From Streptococcus suis (GTDB taxonomy: Bacteria > Bacillota > Bacilli > Lactobacillales > Streptococcaceae): DNA of 64,000 bases. The notes beneath the pieces are model-generated. The model was not told where the DNA came from and ran no database searches. It saw only the letters and a program-made list of their open reading frames with translations. Where the stretch lies: the NCBI GenBank assembly GCA_022354845.1, contig CP031970.1, forward strand, positions 868,001 to 932,000. Reading direction: 5' to 3'. A program made the translations under genes and the position numbers. Positions 18,901 through 28,299 of this stretch are shown one piece after another (position 1 is the stretch's first letter; the number at the start of each line of letters is the position of its first letter).

Positions 18901-19080
18901 ATATTCTTCGAAAATCAAAATTGTCCCTTGTCAAGAGCTTTTTAGCCTGTTACCTTGAAATGTGAATGTGACAGAGTTCTATCTTCGGCTTTATGACGCG
19001 AACTCAGTTTTTTATTTTTCTAGTTTTCAACTTTCGCCAAGATTGTTAAAGCTAGGTTACTTTTGGTTTTCATTGAGTAT
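18901..19080. repeat. RUP-like short inverted-repeat element in the recJ leader
   Basis: ATATTCTTCGAAAATCAAAA (18901-18920) and the reverse complement of TTTTGGTTTTCATTGAGTAT (19061-19080) agree at 15 of 20 positions, bounding 180 bp. The ends resemble the ATACTCTTCGAAAATC and ATACTCAATGAAAATC ends of the pneumococcal RUP repeat as I recall it. A partial third copy, ATACTCGAAAAAATCAA, is at about 18851. Small open frames across this region have no good ribosome binding site and are not called. Confidence 0.55.
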
Positions 19081-19102
19081 GAGTATTAAAGGAGTTAATA
19101 AC

Positions 19103-21316
19103 GTGATCAAACCCAATTATGACTGGCAATTATTGACCGGTTTTTCTGATGAACACTTTATCAAATTAGCTAAAAAAGAAGGGCTGGATCCAGTAGCGGC
19201 CAAATTGTTGTATGAGCGGGGCATTCATTCGCAAGAAGAACTGCATTCCTTTATCCAACCAAGTTTAGAAGATCTCCACGACCCATACCTGCTTCACGAT
19301 ATGGACAAGGCGGTAGAGCGGATTCGCCGAGCAATCGAAGACTACGAACAGATTTTGATTTATGGAGATTATGATGCTGATGGCATGACCTCGGCATCGA
19401 TTCTGAAAGAAACTCTGGAGGAAATGGGGGCAGAAGTCCAAGTTTATCTTCCCAATCGTTTCACAGATGGCTATGGGCCGAATCAGTCAGTTTACAAGTA
19501 TTTTATCGAGCAGCATGGGATTTCTCTTATTGTGACGGTGGACAATGGCGTAGCGGGTCATGAAGCGATTGCCTATGCCCAGGAGATGGGTGTCGATGTT
19601 GTTGTGACAGACCACCATTCCATGCAGGAAACCCTTCCCAATGCCTATGCGATTGTACATCCAGAGCATCCAGAGGGAAATTATCCTTTCAAACATTTGG
19701 CGGGCTGCGGTGTAGCCTTCAAATTGGCCTGCGCTCTTCTTGAAACTGTTGATGCAGACTTGCTAGATTTGGTCGCAATTGGTACCATCGCTGATATGGT
19801 TAGCATGACCGATGAGAATCGTGTCATGGTCAAATATGGTCTCTCGCTTCTCAAACAGACCGAACGTGCAGGTCTTCAAGAATTGATGAAAACAGCTGGC
19901 ATTGATATGGATAGCCTTGATGAAGAAACAGTTGGTTTCCAACTTGCTCCGAGGTTGAATGCCCTTGGTCGACTCGATGATCCAAATCCAGCCATCGAAT
20001 TACTGACTGGTTTTGATGACGAAGAGGCCCATCAAATTGCTCTCATGATTGACAGTAAAAATGTAGAACGCAAAGAAGTCGTCCAAGCAATTTATGATGA
20101 AGCAAAAACCATGTTGCGAAGAGATAGACCTCTTCAAGTTCTGGCTAAAGAAGGTTGGAATCCAGGTGTTTTAGGGATTGTGGCAGGACGCCTACTAGAA
20201 GAATTGCACCAGCCTGTCGTCGTTTTGTCGATTGAAGATGGTAAGGCAAAAGGTTCGGCTCGTTCGGTTGAAGCGGTTGATATTTTCAAGGCCCTTAAAG
20301 ATCATCAGGATCTTTTTATCGCCTTTGGTGGTCATGCTGGTGCAGCAGGTATGACCTTGGCAGTTGACAAACTTGAAGAGCTTGCTCGAACCTTGGCTGA
20401 CTACATTATCGAAAATAAATTGGATGTATCTAGCAAGTCTTCGCTGGTTTTGGATGAAGAATTGGATTTAGAGGAATTAACCTTAGATACTCTAAAATCC
20501 TTTGAAAAACTGGCACCCTATGGTATGGACAATAAAAAGCCTGTCTTCTATCTCAAGAATTTTCAGGTGGAATCAGTAAGAACTATGGGACAAAACAATG
20601 CTCACCTGAAAGTACGGATTACAAAAGGGGCTGCTGGATTTGATGTGGTTGCGTTTGGTAAGGGCAATTTAGCCTTGGAATTCTCACAGGCCAAGGGGTT
20701 AGAATTAGCTGTTACCTTGTCTGTCAATCAATGGAATGGCAATACTAGTCTTCAGCTCATGTTGGTTGATGCTCGAGTCAATGGTGTTCAACTTTATAAT
20801 ATTCGTGGAAAGCAACATCCTATTCCTGCAGATGTTCCTATTTTGGACATTAATCATCCTGTGACTAGTGAATCTGCTATTGTCCTTGCGACTTTGCCAG
20901 AAGATATCAGCAGTCTGCGCAGCTATTTCCAAGAAAAAGAATTTGAGGCCATTTATTTTAAAAACGAAATTGCGAAACCATACTATTTAGAGGGGTATGG
21001 TAGTCGAGACCAATTCGCTAAATTGTACAAGACCATTTACCAATTCGATGAGTTTGATGTCCGCTACAAACTGAAAGATTTGGCTGGTTACTTAAAAATT
21101 AAGGACAGTCTCTTGGTCAAAATGATTCAGATTTTCCAAGAATTAGAATTTGTTACCATTACGGATGGAGTCATGCGGGTCAACAAAGAGGCGCAGAAAC
21201 GGGAAATTTCAGAAAGTCAGATTTATCAAGAATTGAAACAAACTGTAATGCAACAAGAGTTGATGGCGCTTGGTACCGTTCAGGAAATTTATGAGTGGCT
21301 ATGTGGACAGAATTAA
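19103..21316 (+). CDS. recJ: Single-stranded-DNA-specific exonuclease RecJ
   Basis: A 737-residue 5'-3' exonuclease of the DHH family acting in recombination and mismatch/base-excision repair. The DHH motif set is present: LIYGDYDADGMTSASIL (metal-binding DxD), TVDNGVAGHEA, VVVTDHHSMQETLP, the HPE region and LVAIGTIADMVSM. The DHHA1-type GGHAGAAGM follows near residue 415, then an OB-like domain and a C-terminal extension typical of Firmicute RecJ. The GTG at 19103 is chosen because AAAGGAG (19088-19094) is 8 bases upstream and the protein then begins at the conserved IKPNYDW. The extra 47 codons upstream lie in the repeat element. Confidence 0.94.
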   Translation: MIKPNYDWQLLTGFSDEHFIKLAKKEGLDPVAAKLLYERGIHSQEELHSFIQPSLEDLHDPYLLHDMDKAVERIRRAIEDYEQILIYGDYDADGMTSASILKETLEEMGAEVQVYLPNRFTDGYGPNQSVYKYFIEQHGISLIVTVDNGVAGHEAIAYAQEMGVDVVVTDHHSMQETLPNAYAIVHPEHPEGNYPFKHLAGCGVAFKLACALLETVDADLLDLVAIGTIADMVSMTDENRVMVKYGLSLLKQTERAGLQELMKTAGIDMDSLDEETVGFQLAPRLNALGRLDDPNPAIELLTGFDDEEAHQIALMIDSKNVERKEVVQAIYDEAKTMLRRDRPLQVLAKEGWNPGVLGIVAGRLLEELHQPVVVLSIEDGKAKGSARSVEAVDIFKALKDHQDLFIAFGGHAGAAGMTLAVDKLEELARTLADYIIENKLDVSSKSSLVLDEELDLEELTLDTLKSFEKLAPYGMDNKKPVFYLKNFQVESVRTMGQNNAHLKVRITKGAAGFDVVAFGKGNLALEFSQAKGLELAVTLSVNQWNGNTSLQLMLVDARVNGVQLYNIRGKQHPIPADVPILDINHPVTSESAIVLATLPEDISSLRSYFQEKEFEAIYFKNEIAKPYYLEGYGSRDQFAKLYKTIYQFDEFDVRYKLKDLAGYLKIKDSLLVKMIQIFQELEFVTITDGVMRVNKEAQKREISESQIYQELKQTVMQQELMALGTVQEIYEWLCGQN

Positions 21317-22422
21317 TCACTATTTGGATACTGTTGATCTTCAGTCTGATAGGGATACTGACTTTTGTTGCATGGAATAATAGGCGAAATCGCTTGTTAC
21401 ATCATATAAAGCAATCGGAGCAAGTCCACGCTGGCTTGATGGAATTGAGCGGTAGAGGGTGGTCGGAAAAGGCTTTGGCAACTGTCTTTTTAAAGCCCAT
21501 CCTTCAGTTACCCCAAGCAGAAATTCCTGAATATGTTCAACAGTTCGTAACAGAATCGGCTCTCTTTGCTTCCAAAAGCTACTATAGATTGCTGAGGGCT
21601 GAAAGTCACTCGTTGGATCGAGAGAGGGCAGTAAAGATTATAGCCCAAAGTGTGAGGGTGGTAGACTTTCCTGAGGAATTACACCAGAGCCATTTGTCAT
21701 ATTTGGTGGAAAAGATGGATTGTGATTGTCCTCCCCACCATCCCTTTTGGCAATACTTTGCTAGACTGGTAGACCGAGCTTTTCCAGGTCAACAGCTTTC
21801 GCGCACTGATTTATTAAACAAGCAAGTTCATCAATTGCGCTATCTAATTTCCTATCAGCAGGCTAGTTGGGTTCGAAAGCATTTTGGACAGGGAAATACA
21901 GATTGGCAGGCTATGGTGGCTTATTTGAATCATTTACCTCGCTGGTCGTATCGTCTCAATGAGTCTGCTCGTTTGCATAATAAACGGGGCTTTGGCAACC
22001 ATAAGGTGGAACCATTACCAGTCAATATAAAGGTACTCATTGGTTTTCACAGTGAGTTTATCCTCAGTCAGCAGGGGCATTTCGCCTTGATTTCGGATAA
22101 GACTCCTCATCGAAATGGCGTAGTAAATGGGGCTTCATTTAACTATGCCAGTGCTAATAATAAGCGTCATACTCAGCTCGATATTGCACCAGTTGGTCCT
22201 CACGATCCACAGTTTCGGAAGAAAGTCCTGCGCGCAAAGACAGCCAGCTATTTATCTCCCACCCGTATTCGACATTATCAGCGAGGAAAGATACCTGTCG
22301 GCTGGGAAACATCTTATTTTAATCCAGATGGCGATTTTTCATTTGCTGGAAATAGCAGAGCGAGATTGGTGTCTCAGTTGAGTAGACAACTAAGGGCAGA
22401 TATTCATAAGTTGGATTCCTAG
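21295..22422 (+). CDS. DUF3114-like membrane-anchored protein, function unknown
   Basis: A protein of about 375 residues with one N-terminal transmembrane segment (residues about 5-28) and a long His/Arg/Trp-rich soluble part. Recognisable blocks are LRYLISYQQASWVRKHFG, YLNHLPRWSYRLNESAR and a C-terminal NGASFNYASANNKRHTQLD with GPHDPQFRKKV. These suggest the DUF3114 family, mainly streptococcal, of unknown function. Translation starts at GTG 21295 or ATG 21301, inside the recJ end (about 22 bases overlap), so it is coupled to recJ. It shows no catalytic motif I can name; the conserved His, Arg and Asp residues could form an enzymatic site. Confidence 0.65.
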   Translation: MAMWTELITIWILLIFSLIGILTFVAWNNRRNRLLHHIKQSEQVHAGLMELSGRGWSEKALATVFLKPILQLPQAEIPEYVQQFVTESALFASKSYYRLLRAESHSLDRERAVKIIAQSVRVVDFPEELHQSHLSYLVEKMDCDCPPHHPFWQYFARLVDRAFPGQQLSRTDLLNKQVHQLRYLISYQQASWVRKHFGQGNTDWQAMVAYLNHLPRWSYRLNESARLHNKRGFGNHKVEPLPVNIKVLIGFHSEFILSQQGHFALISDKTPHRNGVVNGASFNYASANNKRHTQLDIAPVGPHDPQFRKKVLRAKTASYLSPTRIRHYQRGKIPVGWETSYFNPDGDFSFAGNSRARLVSQLSRQLRADIHKLDS

Positions 22423-22561
22423 TCTGCACTTTTAACTGATTAAAAGCCACTGACTCTGAATACAGTTTCTTAGAAAAAATAAGTCTAGCTCAAAGAAAGA
22501 TTCGCAATGAGTAAAGCAAGGGTCTTTGTCAGGGCTGAAAATATACCAAATGACAATTTCA

Positions 22562-22570
22562 TGGTATAAT
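22562..22570 (+). promoter_or_regulatory. Extended -10 promoter of apt
   Basis: TGGTATAAT (22562-22570) lies 36 bases before the apt ATG, with the SD AAAGAGAG at 22593-22600. Confidence 0.55.
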
Positions 22571-22606
22571 GAAGAGTAAAAATTATTTTTTTAAAGAGAG
22601 AAAGAA

Positions 22607-23119
22607 ATGAACTTAAAAGATTACATCGCAACCATTCCTGATTATCCAAAAGAGGGGATTGAATTTCGTGATATTAGCCCATTGATGGCGGATGGAAATG
22701 CTTACAGCTATGCTGTACGTGAAATCGTTCAATACGCAACGGATAAACAAATTGATATGATAGTTGGTCCAGAGGCGCGTGGCTTTATCGTTGGTTGTCC
22801 AGTTGCCTTTGAATTGGGAATTGGTTTTGCACCGGTTCGTAAACCAGGTAAGTTACCACGCGAAGTTATCTCAGCTGATTATGAAAAAGAGTATGGTGTA
22901 GATACATTGACCATGCATGCTGACGCCATCAAACCAGGTCAACGCGTGTTGATCGTAGATGATTTGTTGGCCACTGGTGGTACTGTTAAAGCAACGATTG
23001 AAATGATTGAAAGACTTGGTGGGATTGTTGCTGGTTGTGCCTTCTTGATTGAACTTGATGATCTTAAAGGTCGTGAAGCCATCGGAAATTACGACTACAA
23101 GGTCTTGATGCACTACTAA
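22607..23119 (+). CDS. apt: Adenine phosphoribosyltransferase
   Basis: A 170-residue purine salvage enzyme converting adenine and PRPP to AMP. Typical features are [17 protein letters not shown] at the N terminus, [13 protein letters not shown], the RKPGKLPRE flexible loop and the PRPP-binding [16 protein letters not shown] near residue 120. Size is standard. It has its own promoter and stands between the recJ set and metA. Confidence 0.96.
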   Translation: MNLKDYIATIPDYPKEGIEFRDISPLMADGNAYSYAVREIVQYATDKQIDMIVGPEARGFIVGCPVAFELGIGFAPVRKPGKLPREVISADYEKEYGVDTLTMHADAIKPGQRVLIVDDLLATGGTVKATIEMIERLGGIVAGCAFLIELDDLKGREAIGNYDYKVLMHY

Positions 23120-23156
23120 GTCATTAACATAGTTTGATTGAATATTTTTAAGACCT

Positions 23157-23173
23157 TATAGTTAAAACTTATA
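23157..23173 (+). promoter_or_regulatory. MET-box-like operator upstream of metA
   Basis: TATAGTTAAAACTTATA (17 bp) sits in the near-palindrome TTATAGTT-AA-AACTTATAA, one base off perfect symmetry. Its left half TATAGTT is identical to the left half of the operator upstream of the MetE-like gene. It ends 22 bases upstream of the metA -35 box, a normal activator position. Confidence 0.6.
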
Positions 23174-23195
23174 ACTAAGCCTAGTTTTATTCTAA

Positions 23196-23224
23196 TTGAA
23201 ATGCTGTTCTTCCTGTTCTATAAT
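23196..23224 (+). promoter_or_regulatory. Promoter of metA
   Basis: TTGAAA (23196-23201), 17-bp spacer, TATAAT (23219-23224) form a strong sigma-A promoter 29 bases before the ATG. Confidence 0.75.
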
Positions 23225-23253
23225 AGAGATAAGATCGTTCAGGAGGTTAGAGT

Positions 23254-24195
23254 ATGCCAATTAAAATTGAAAAATCATTACCGGCAGTAGATATTTTAAA
23301 GAAAGAGAATATTTTTGTAATGGATAGCGATCGTGCTAGCCATCAGGATATCCGTCCCATAAAGATATTGATTCTAAATCTCATGCCTCAGAAAATTGTG
23401 ACGGAGACTCAGTTGCTCCGTCTTTTGGCTAATACGCCATTGCAATTGGAAGTGGAATTCCTCTACATGGCGAGTCATGAGTCAAAAAATACACATTCAG
23501 ACCATTTAGAACAATTTTACAAAACGTTTGAGCAGGTCAAGGATTCCTATTTTGATGGCTTGATTGTAACTGGAGCACCAGTAGAAAATCTGCCATTCGA
23601 AGCAGTTGATTATTGGTCTGAACTTGTATCTGTATTAGAATGGTCGAATAATCATGTTTTTTCAACCTTGCATATCTGTTGGGGAGCGCAGGCTGGACTC
23701 TATGCTCGATACGGAGTACAAAAACATAATATGAATCGCAAGCTTTCAGGTATTTATAGACAGGATGTTGTCAAAAATACAAATCCATTGATGCGTGGAT
23801 TTGACGATGATTTTCAATCGCCGCATTCGCGATACACAGAGGTGAAAGCTGCTGATATTTCTCATTTGAATGACCTTGAAATTCTTTCATGTGGTGAGGA
23901 AGTCGGCTTATCGATTTTGGCAAGTAAGAACTTGCGTGAAGTCTATAGTTTTGGTCATCTGGAATACGATCGCGATACCCTTGCAAAAGAATACCAGCGA
24001 GACTGTTTAGCTGGAAAAAATCCACATATCCCTGAGAATTATTTCAGAAATGATGACCCATCAACCAGACCTGCTCTTTCATGGAATTTGCCTGCTGCTC
24101 AATTTTTTACTAATTGGATAAACTACGCGGTCTATCAAGAAACACCGTATGACTGGAAACTATTTGAAGATTCTGCCCTTTCAGCGAGTCTATAA
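23254..24195 (+). CDS. metA: Homoserine O-acyltransferase MetA
   Basis: A 313-residue enzyme activating homoserine for methionine synthesis. The N-terminal [36 protein letters not shown] and TETQLLRLL motifs are diagnostic. The catalytic Cys is in [17 protein letters not shown] (near residue 142), and later His and Glu are in [12 protein letters not shown]. Firmicute MetA enzymes usually use acetyl-CoA despite the succinyltransferase family name; residue-level specificity is not provable here. CAGGAGG at 23240 sets the start. A MET-box upstream suggests regulation by methionine or homocysteine state. Confidence 0.93.
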   Translation: MPIKIEKSLPAVDILKKENIFVMDSDRASHQDIRPIKILILNLMPQKIVTETQLLRLLANTPLQLEVEFLYMASHESKNTHSDHLEQFYKTFEQVKDSYFDGLIVTGAPVENLPFEAVDYWSELVSVLEWSNNHVFSTLHICWGAQAGLYARYGVQKHNMNRKLSGIYRQDVVKNTNPLMRGFDDDFQSPHSRYTEVKAADISHLNDLEILSCGEEVGLSILASKNLREVYSFGHLEYDRDTLAKEYQRDCLAGKNPHIPENYFRNDDPSTRPALSWNLPAAQFFTNWINYAVYQETPYDWKLFEDSALSASL

Positions 24196-24204
24196 AGAGG
24201 ATAT

Positions 24205-24879
24205 ATGAATTATTCACAGCAATTTCGACAAGGGAATGTAGTCATTCCTGCAGCTCTTTTGTTTCACTACAAAGAATTATTTTCATCAGCAGATGATTTT
24301 CTCATCTGGCAGTTTTTCTTTTATCAAAATACCTCACATTTGGAATCTTTAGCCCCTAGTGAAGTTGCTCAGGCCACAGGAAAAACAGTGGCACAAGTCA
24401 ATCAAGCAATTGAAAACCTGCAAGAATCTGGGCTATTAGAATTTAAAACGATCAGTATCGCAGGAGAAATCGAAATGATTTTTGATGCACTACCTGCACT
24501 TGAGAAATTAGATGTACTATTAGAACCAAAACAACCTGTTGAAATGGTTCGGACTGAAAATGATTTGAAAACTTTGGTTGGAGATTTTGAAAGGGAGTTG
24601 GGTCGTTTCCTATCCCCATTTGAAATTGAAGATTTACAAAAAACGGTTGAAGATGATAAAACTTCTGTTGACTTGGTTCGAGCTGCTTTGAAAGAAGCTG
24701 TTTTTAACAACAAAACCAATTGGAAATATATCCAGGCTATTTTGCGAAACTGGCGACGTGAAGGAATAACAACAGTGGCACAGGTAGAAGCTAAAAATAT
24801 AGAAAGAGACATCCAGAATCCTAAGAATGTAACTGTCTCCAGTGATTTTCTTGATGCAATGAACCTCTGGAAAGAGTAA
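24205..24879 (+). CDS. dnaD: DnaD-family replication initiation protein
   Basis: A 224-residue protein with an N-terminal winged-helix part (FLIWQFFFYQNTSHLESLAPSEVAQATG, here quoted in its 20-residue core FFYQNTSHLESLAPSEVAQA) and the C-terminal DnaD/DnaB2 domain. The latter is FERELGRFLSPFEIEDL, then LVRAALKEAVFNNKTNW and YIQAILRNWRREGI, the YxxxILxxW signature. In low-GC Gram-positives it remodels DNA and helps load the replicative helicase at oriC or restart forks. An AAAGAGGA SD is 4 bases upstream. It lies 9 bases after metA and 1 base before trmK. Confidence 0.9.
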   Translation: MNYSQQFRQGNVVIPAALLFHYKELFSSADDFLIWQFFFYQNTSHLESLAPSEVAQATGKTVAQVNQAIENLQESGLLEFKTISIAGEIEMIFDALPALEKLDVLLEPKQPVEMVRTENDLKTLVGDFERELGRFLSPFEIEDLQKTVEDDKTSVDLVRAALKEAVFNNKTNWKYIQAILRNWRREGITTVAQVEAKNIERDIQNPKNVTVSSDFLDAMNLWKE

Positions 24880-24880
24880 T

Positions 24881-25576
24881 ATGGAAACAAAATTATCAAA
24901 AAGACTAGAAACAGTCGCAGATTTTGTGCCACAAGGGGCACGATTAGTTGATGTAGGGAGTGACCATGCTTATCTCCCTCTTTTTTTGGTAGAGCAGAAG
25001 CGCATTGATTTTGCCATTGCTGGTGAGGTCGTCCAAGGTCCCTACCAGTCAGCACTCCAGAATGTTGAGTTGGCAGGTCGGTCTGATATGATTCAGGTTC
25101 GACTGGCCAATGGGCTTGCTGCCGTAGAAGAACAAGATCAGATTTCAGCGGTGACAATAGCTGGTATGGGAGGGCGTTTAATTGCCGATATTTTAGAAGC
25201 TGGAAAAGAAAAGTTGGGTTCGGTTGAGCGGCTCATTTTACAACCGAACAATCGAGAAGATGATGTTCGGAATTGGTTGGTTCAGAATCAATTTAAGCTC
25301 ATTGCTGAGGAGATTGTAGAAGAGAACGATAAGATTTATGAGATTCTGGTAGCACAAAAAGGTTCAATGGACTTGACAGCTACTCAATTGCGCTTTGGTC
25401 CTTTCTTATCAATTAAACATTCCCCTGTTTTTCAGAAAAAGTGGCTTAAGGAGTTGGATAAGCTGAGTATGGCTTTGGAACAAGTACCTCATGAACGCCA
25501 GGGTGATCGCTCCGCTATTTCCCAAAAAATGGATCAAATAAAGGAGGTTCTTCATGTTAGCAAAGAACGTCATTGA
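24881..25576 (+). CDS. trmK: tRNA (adenine-22-N1)-methyltransferase TrmK
   Basis: A 231-residue SAM-dependent methyltransferase that makes m1A22 in Gram-positive tRNAs. Motif I is [18 protein letters not shown], followed by [30 protein letters not shown] and [14 protein letters not shown], the last with the NxxE/D-like catalytic region. The C-terminal coiled-coil region (residues about 165-230) is typical. It is followed by an overlapping NIF3 gene, the usual trmK-NIF3 pair. Confidence 0.92.
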   Translation: METKLSKRLETVADFVPQGARLVDVGSDHAYLPLFLVEQKRIDFAIAGEVVQGPYQSALQNVELAGRSDMIQVRLANGLAAVEEQDQISAVTIAGMGGRLIADILEAGKEKLGSVERLILQPNNREDDVRNWLVQNQFKLIAEEIVEENDKIYEILVAQKGSMDLTATQLRFGPFLSIKHSPVFQKKWLKELDKLSMALEQVPHERQGDRSAISQKMDQIKEVLHVSKERH

Positions 25577-26348
25577 GCGTTACCAATCCTTTTGTCCGCC
25601 ATTTTTTGCCATGGAGGGTGACGTAACTGGTTTGCAGATTGGAACATTGAACAAGGAAATCCAGCGAGTAATGGTCACCTTGGATATCCGTGAGACGACT
25701 GTGGCAGAGGCTATTGATAAACAGATAGACCTGATTATCGTCAAGCATGCTCCAATTTTTCGTCCAATAAAGGATTTAGTGGCTGACAATCCACAGACGA
25801 AGATGTATCTGGACTTGATTAAACATGATATTGCGGTCTATGTTAGCCACACTGATATTGATGTAGTGAATGGTGGGCTTAACGATTGGTTTTGCGAGTT
25901 GTTAGGTATCCATGATACAACTTATTTACTGGAGACATCAGTGGGTCAAGGACTTGGTCGTGTTGGAACTATAGTAGAGCAGACACTAGAAGAATTGGCC
26001 TTGAAAGTTAAATCTGTCTTTGGTCTTGATGCTGTACGTCTAGTGACTTATGGCCATCAGGCACAACAATATGTCAGTCGAGTTGCAATCTGTGGTGGGA
26101 GCGGAGGCTCTTATTATCAGACAGCTCTTGATAAGGGTGCTGAGGTCTATATCACCGGTGATATCTATTACCACACAGGTCAAGACATGTTAACAAAAGG
26201 GTTGCTGGCTATTGATCCAGGGCATCATATCGAAGCATTATTTATCAAGCGAGTTGCTGATTTATTGGAAACTTGGAAAAAGGAAGAAGGTTGGGAAGTG
26301 GAGATTTTTGCATCGACAGTTTCGACCAATCCATTCAGACATTTATAA
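25554..26348 (+). CDS. NIF3-like dinuclear-metal protein
   Basis: A 264-residue NIF3/DUF34 protein. Metal-binding residues are in [12 protein letters not shown] (His), [17 protein letters not shown] (His and Asp) and near the C terminus [14 protein letters not shown] (His and Glu). The proteins form hexameric toroids with two metals per subunit; GTP cyclohydrolase type 2 activity has been claimed, but the cellular role is uncertain. Its start overlaps trmK by 23 bases with AAAGGAGG at 25540 as SD. Confidence 0.88.
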   Translation: MLAKNVIERYQSFCPPFFAMEGDVTGLQIGTLNKEIQRVMVTLDIRETTVAEAIDKQIDLIIVKHAPIFRPIKDLVADNPQTKMYLDLIKHDIAVYVSHTDIDVVNGGLNDWFCELLGIHDTTYLLETSVGQGLGRVGTIVEQTLEELALKVKSVFGLDAVRLVTYGHQAQQYVSRVAICGGSGGSYYQTALDKGAEVYITGDIYYHTGQDMLTKGLLAIDPGHHIEALFIKRVADLLETWKKEEGWEVEIFASTVSTNPFRHL

Positions 26349-26388
26349 TCAGTGTCTTGACTTTAGCTTACATCAAAAATAAACAGTC

Positions 26389-26416
26389 AAGCTACGTTTT
26401 TGCGTGGCTTTTTTTG
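26389..26416 (+). terminator. Terminator of the dnaD-trmK-NIF3 set
   Basis: AAGCTACG (26389-26396) pairs with CGTGGCTT (26403-26410) with one G-U pair, followed by T residues. Confidence 0.8.
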
Positions 26417-26440
26417 AAAAAAAGCTTGTTTTTTTTTGAT

Positions 26441-26458
26441 AATTAGGGTATCCTAATT
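26441..26458 (+). promoter_or_regulatory. Candidate metalloregulator operator in the ZIP promoter
   Basis: AATTAGG (26441-26447) and CCTAATT (26452-26458) are perfect inverted arms around GTAT. A TTGATA hexamer ends at 26441 and TGTAAT lies at 26461-26466, so the palindrome fills the -35/-10 spacer. A further half-site TTAGGTTAA follows at about 26470. The TTAGG half-site resembles DtxR/MntR-type operators; the regulator is not identified. Confidence 0.45.
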
Positions 26459-26496
26459 ATTGTAATATGTTAGGTTAATTTAGAATGGAAGTCGTT

Positions 26497-27321
26497 ATGA
26501 ATTGGTTTACACACCAGCCTGTGGTTTTACAGGCTCTCTTGGCAGGTCTATTTACTTGGTTTTGCACGATTGTCGGTTCTGCAGTTGTCTTTTTCTTTAG
26601 AACGGTCAGTCGGCGTTTGTTGGATATCATGCTAGGCTTTGCAGCAGGTGTTATGATTGCTGCGTCATTTTGGTCTTTGCTTGCTCCCTCAATTAGTTAT
26701 GCAGAGCAGTCTTATGGCAATCTTGCATGGATTCCTGCGGCAGTTGGATTTGCAGCAGGTGGAATCTTTTTACGTTTGGTTGACGCAGGTGTTCCACATT
26801 TGCATTTAGGTAATGACAAAGAGGAAGCTGAGGGTGGAGATGAGCGTGAGCGAAAAAAATTATCAAAGACTGCCCTCTTATTTTTGGCCATTACCATTCA
26901 TAATATCCCAGAAGGCTTAGCTGTTGGTGTCACCTTTGGTGCCCTTGCTACTAATAATAGCTCAGCAGCATTAATTGGAGCTTTGGGATTGGCTCTTGGT
27001 ATTGGTATACAAAATATTCCGGAGGGAGCAGCTTTGGCTATTCCGATTCGTACAGACGGTGCATCGCGTTGGAAGGCCTTTTATTGGGGTTCAATGTCTG
27101 CTATTGTTGAACCAATCGCAGCTATACTTGGCGCCTTTGCAGTTACCTTTATGACCCCTATTTTACCTTACGCCCTTTCCTTTGCAGCTGGTGCAATGAT
27201 CTTCGTTGTCGTAGAGGAGCTTATTCCAGAATCACAGACAAATGGCAATACGGATATTGCAACATTGGGACTCATGGCTGGTTTTATTATCATGATGATT
27301 CTAGATGTTGCTTTGGGGTAA
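26497..27321 (+). CDS. ZIP-family divalent metal transporter
   Basis: A 274-residue membrane protein of the GufA/ZupT-like ZIP group with about eight hydrophobic segments. The two signature helices are FLAITIHNIPEGLAVGVTFG and LGIGIQNIPEGAALAIP, with the HNIPEG and QNIPEG metal-site motifs. A charged His-containing loop (HLHLGNDKEEAEGGDERERKK, in the middle) is typical of the cytoplasmic metal-sensing loop. ATG 26497 has GGAAG 5 bases upstream and is preferred over ATG 26485. It likely imports zinc, iron or manganese; the specificity is open. Confidence 0.88.
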   Translation: MNWFTHQPVVLQALLAGLFTWFCTIVGSAVVFFFRTVSRRLLDIMLGFAAGVMIAASFWSLLAPSISYAEQSYGNLAWIPAAVGFAAGGIFLRLVDAGVPHLHLGNDKEEAEGGDERERKKLSKTALLFLAITIHNIPEGLAVGVTFGALATNNSSAALIGALGLALGIGIQNIPEGAALAIPIRTDGASRWKAFYWGSMSAIVEPIAAILGAFAVTFMTPILPYALSFAAGAMIFVVVEELIPESQTNGNTDIATLGLMAGFIIMMILDVALG

Positions 27322-27341
27322 AATACAACAAATGATGAATG

Positions 27342-27364
27342 AGTCTGCTTGCCAGACTTTTTTC
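27342..27364 (+). terminator. Terminator of the ZIP gene
   Basis: AGTCTG (27342-27347), 5-nt loop, CAGACT (27353-27358) and a T run separate the transporter from the rml operon. Confidence 0.75.
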
Positions 27365-27366
27365 TT

Positions 27367-27396
27367 ATGACATCATAGTGAAAAATATGGTATAAT
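27367..27396 (+). promoter_or_regulatory. Promoter of the rml operon
   Basis: ATGACA (27367-27372), an 18-bp spacer and an extended -10 TGGTATAAT ending at 27396 lie 34 bases before rmlA. Confidence 0.7.
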
Positions 27397-27429
27397 GAAC
27401 TGATATTAATTGATGGAAGGTACTCTTAT

Positions 27430-28299
27430 ATGAAAGGTATTATTCTGGCAGGTGGGTCTGGGACTCGTCTCTACCCATTGACACGCGCAGCTTCTAAGCA
27501 GCTGATGCCAATTTATGACAAACCAATGATTTATTACCCACTGTCAACACTCATGTTGGCTGGGATTAAAGAAATCTTAATTATTTCTACTCCTCAGGAT
27601 CTACCTCGATTTAAGGATATGTTGGGTGATGGTTCTGAATTTGGAATTTCTCTTTCTTATGCAGAGCAACCAAGCCCAGATGGATTGGCCCAAGCCTTCA
27701 TTATCGGTGAAGAATTCATCGGTGATGACCATGTAGCTCTTATCTTGGGGGATAACATTTACCATGGAAATGGATTGACCAAGATGTTGCAACGTGCAGC
27801 AAGCAAAGATAAAGGAGCAACTGTCTTCGGTTACCAAGTAAAAGACCCAGAACGCTTTGGTGTTGTTGAGTTTGACGCAGATATGAATGCGATCTCTATC
27901 GAAGAAAAACCAGAGAATCCAAAATCAAATTTTGCTGTTACAGGTTTGTATTTCTATGACAATGATGTCGTTGAGATTGCGAAAAATATTAAACCATCTC
28001 CTCGAGGTGAGTTGGAAATCACTGATGTTAATAAGGCTTACCTAGATCGTGGTGATTTGTCAGTAGAGCTCATGGGACGTGGATTTGCATGGCTGGACAC
28101 TGGTACACATGAAAGTCTCTTAGAAGCTGCACAGTACATCGAAACAGTTCAACGTTTGCAAAACGTTCAAGTGGCAAACTTGGAAGAAATTGCCTACCGC
28201 ATGGGCTACATCACAAAAGAACAAGTGTACGAATTGGCACAGCCACTCAAGAAAAATGAATACGGACAATACTTGCTCCGTTTGATTGGAGAAGCTTAA
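27430..28299 (+). CDS. rmlA: Glucose-1-phosphate thymidylyltransferase RmlA
   Basis: A 289-residue nucleotidyltransferase that makes dTDP-glucose, the first step to dTDP-L-rhamnose. The signature is [20 protein letters not shown] at the N terminus with the [17 protein letters not shown] segment, then [26 protein letters not shown] and [10 protein letters not shown]. It heads the rmlA-rmlC-X-rmlB-rmlD set and overlaps rmlC by one base. Confidence 0.96.
   Translation: MKGIILAGGSGTRLYPLTRAASKQLMPIYDKPMIYYPLSTLMLAGIKEILIISTPQDLPRFKDMLGDGSEFGISLSYAEQPSPDGLAQAFIIGEEFIGDDHVALILGDNIYHGNGLTKMLQRAASKDKGATVFGYQVKDPERFGVVEFDADMNAISIEEKPENPKSNFAVTGLYFYDNDVVEIAKNIKPSPRGELEITDVNKAYLDRGDLSVELMGRGFAWLDTGTHESLLEAAQYIETVQRLQNVQVANLEEIAYRMGYITKEQVYELAQPLKKNEYGQYLLRLIGEA

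Noticed and set aside
18757..18945. Plus-strand open frame of 62 codons with four Cys residues
   Set aside because: It begins inside the cls terminator and crosses a promoter and repeat end; no SD was found.
24402..25157. Long minus-strand open frame opposite dnaD and trmK
   Set aside because: It has no ribosome binding site or recognisable motifs and is antisense to two well-supported genes.
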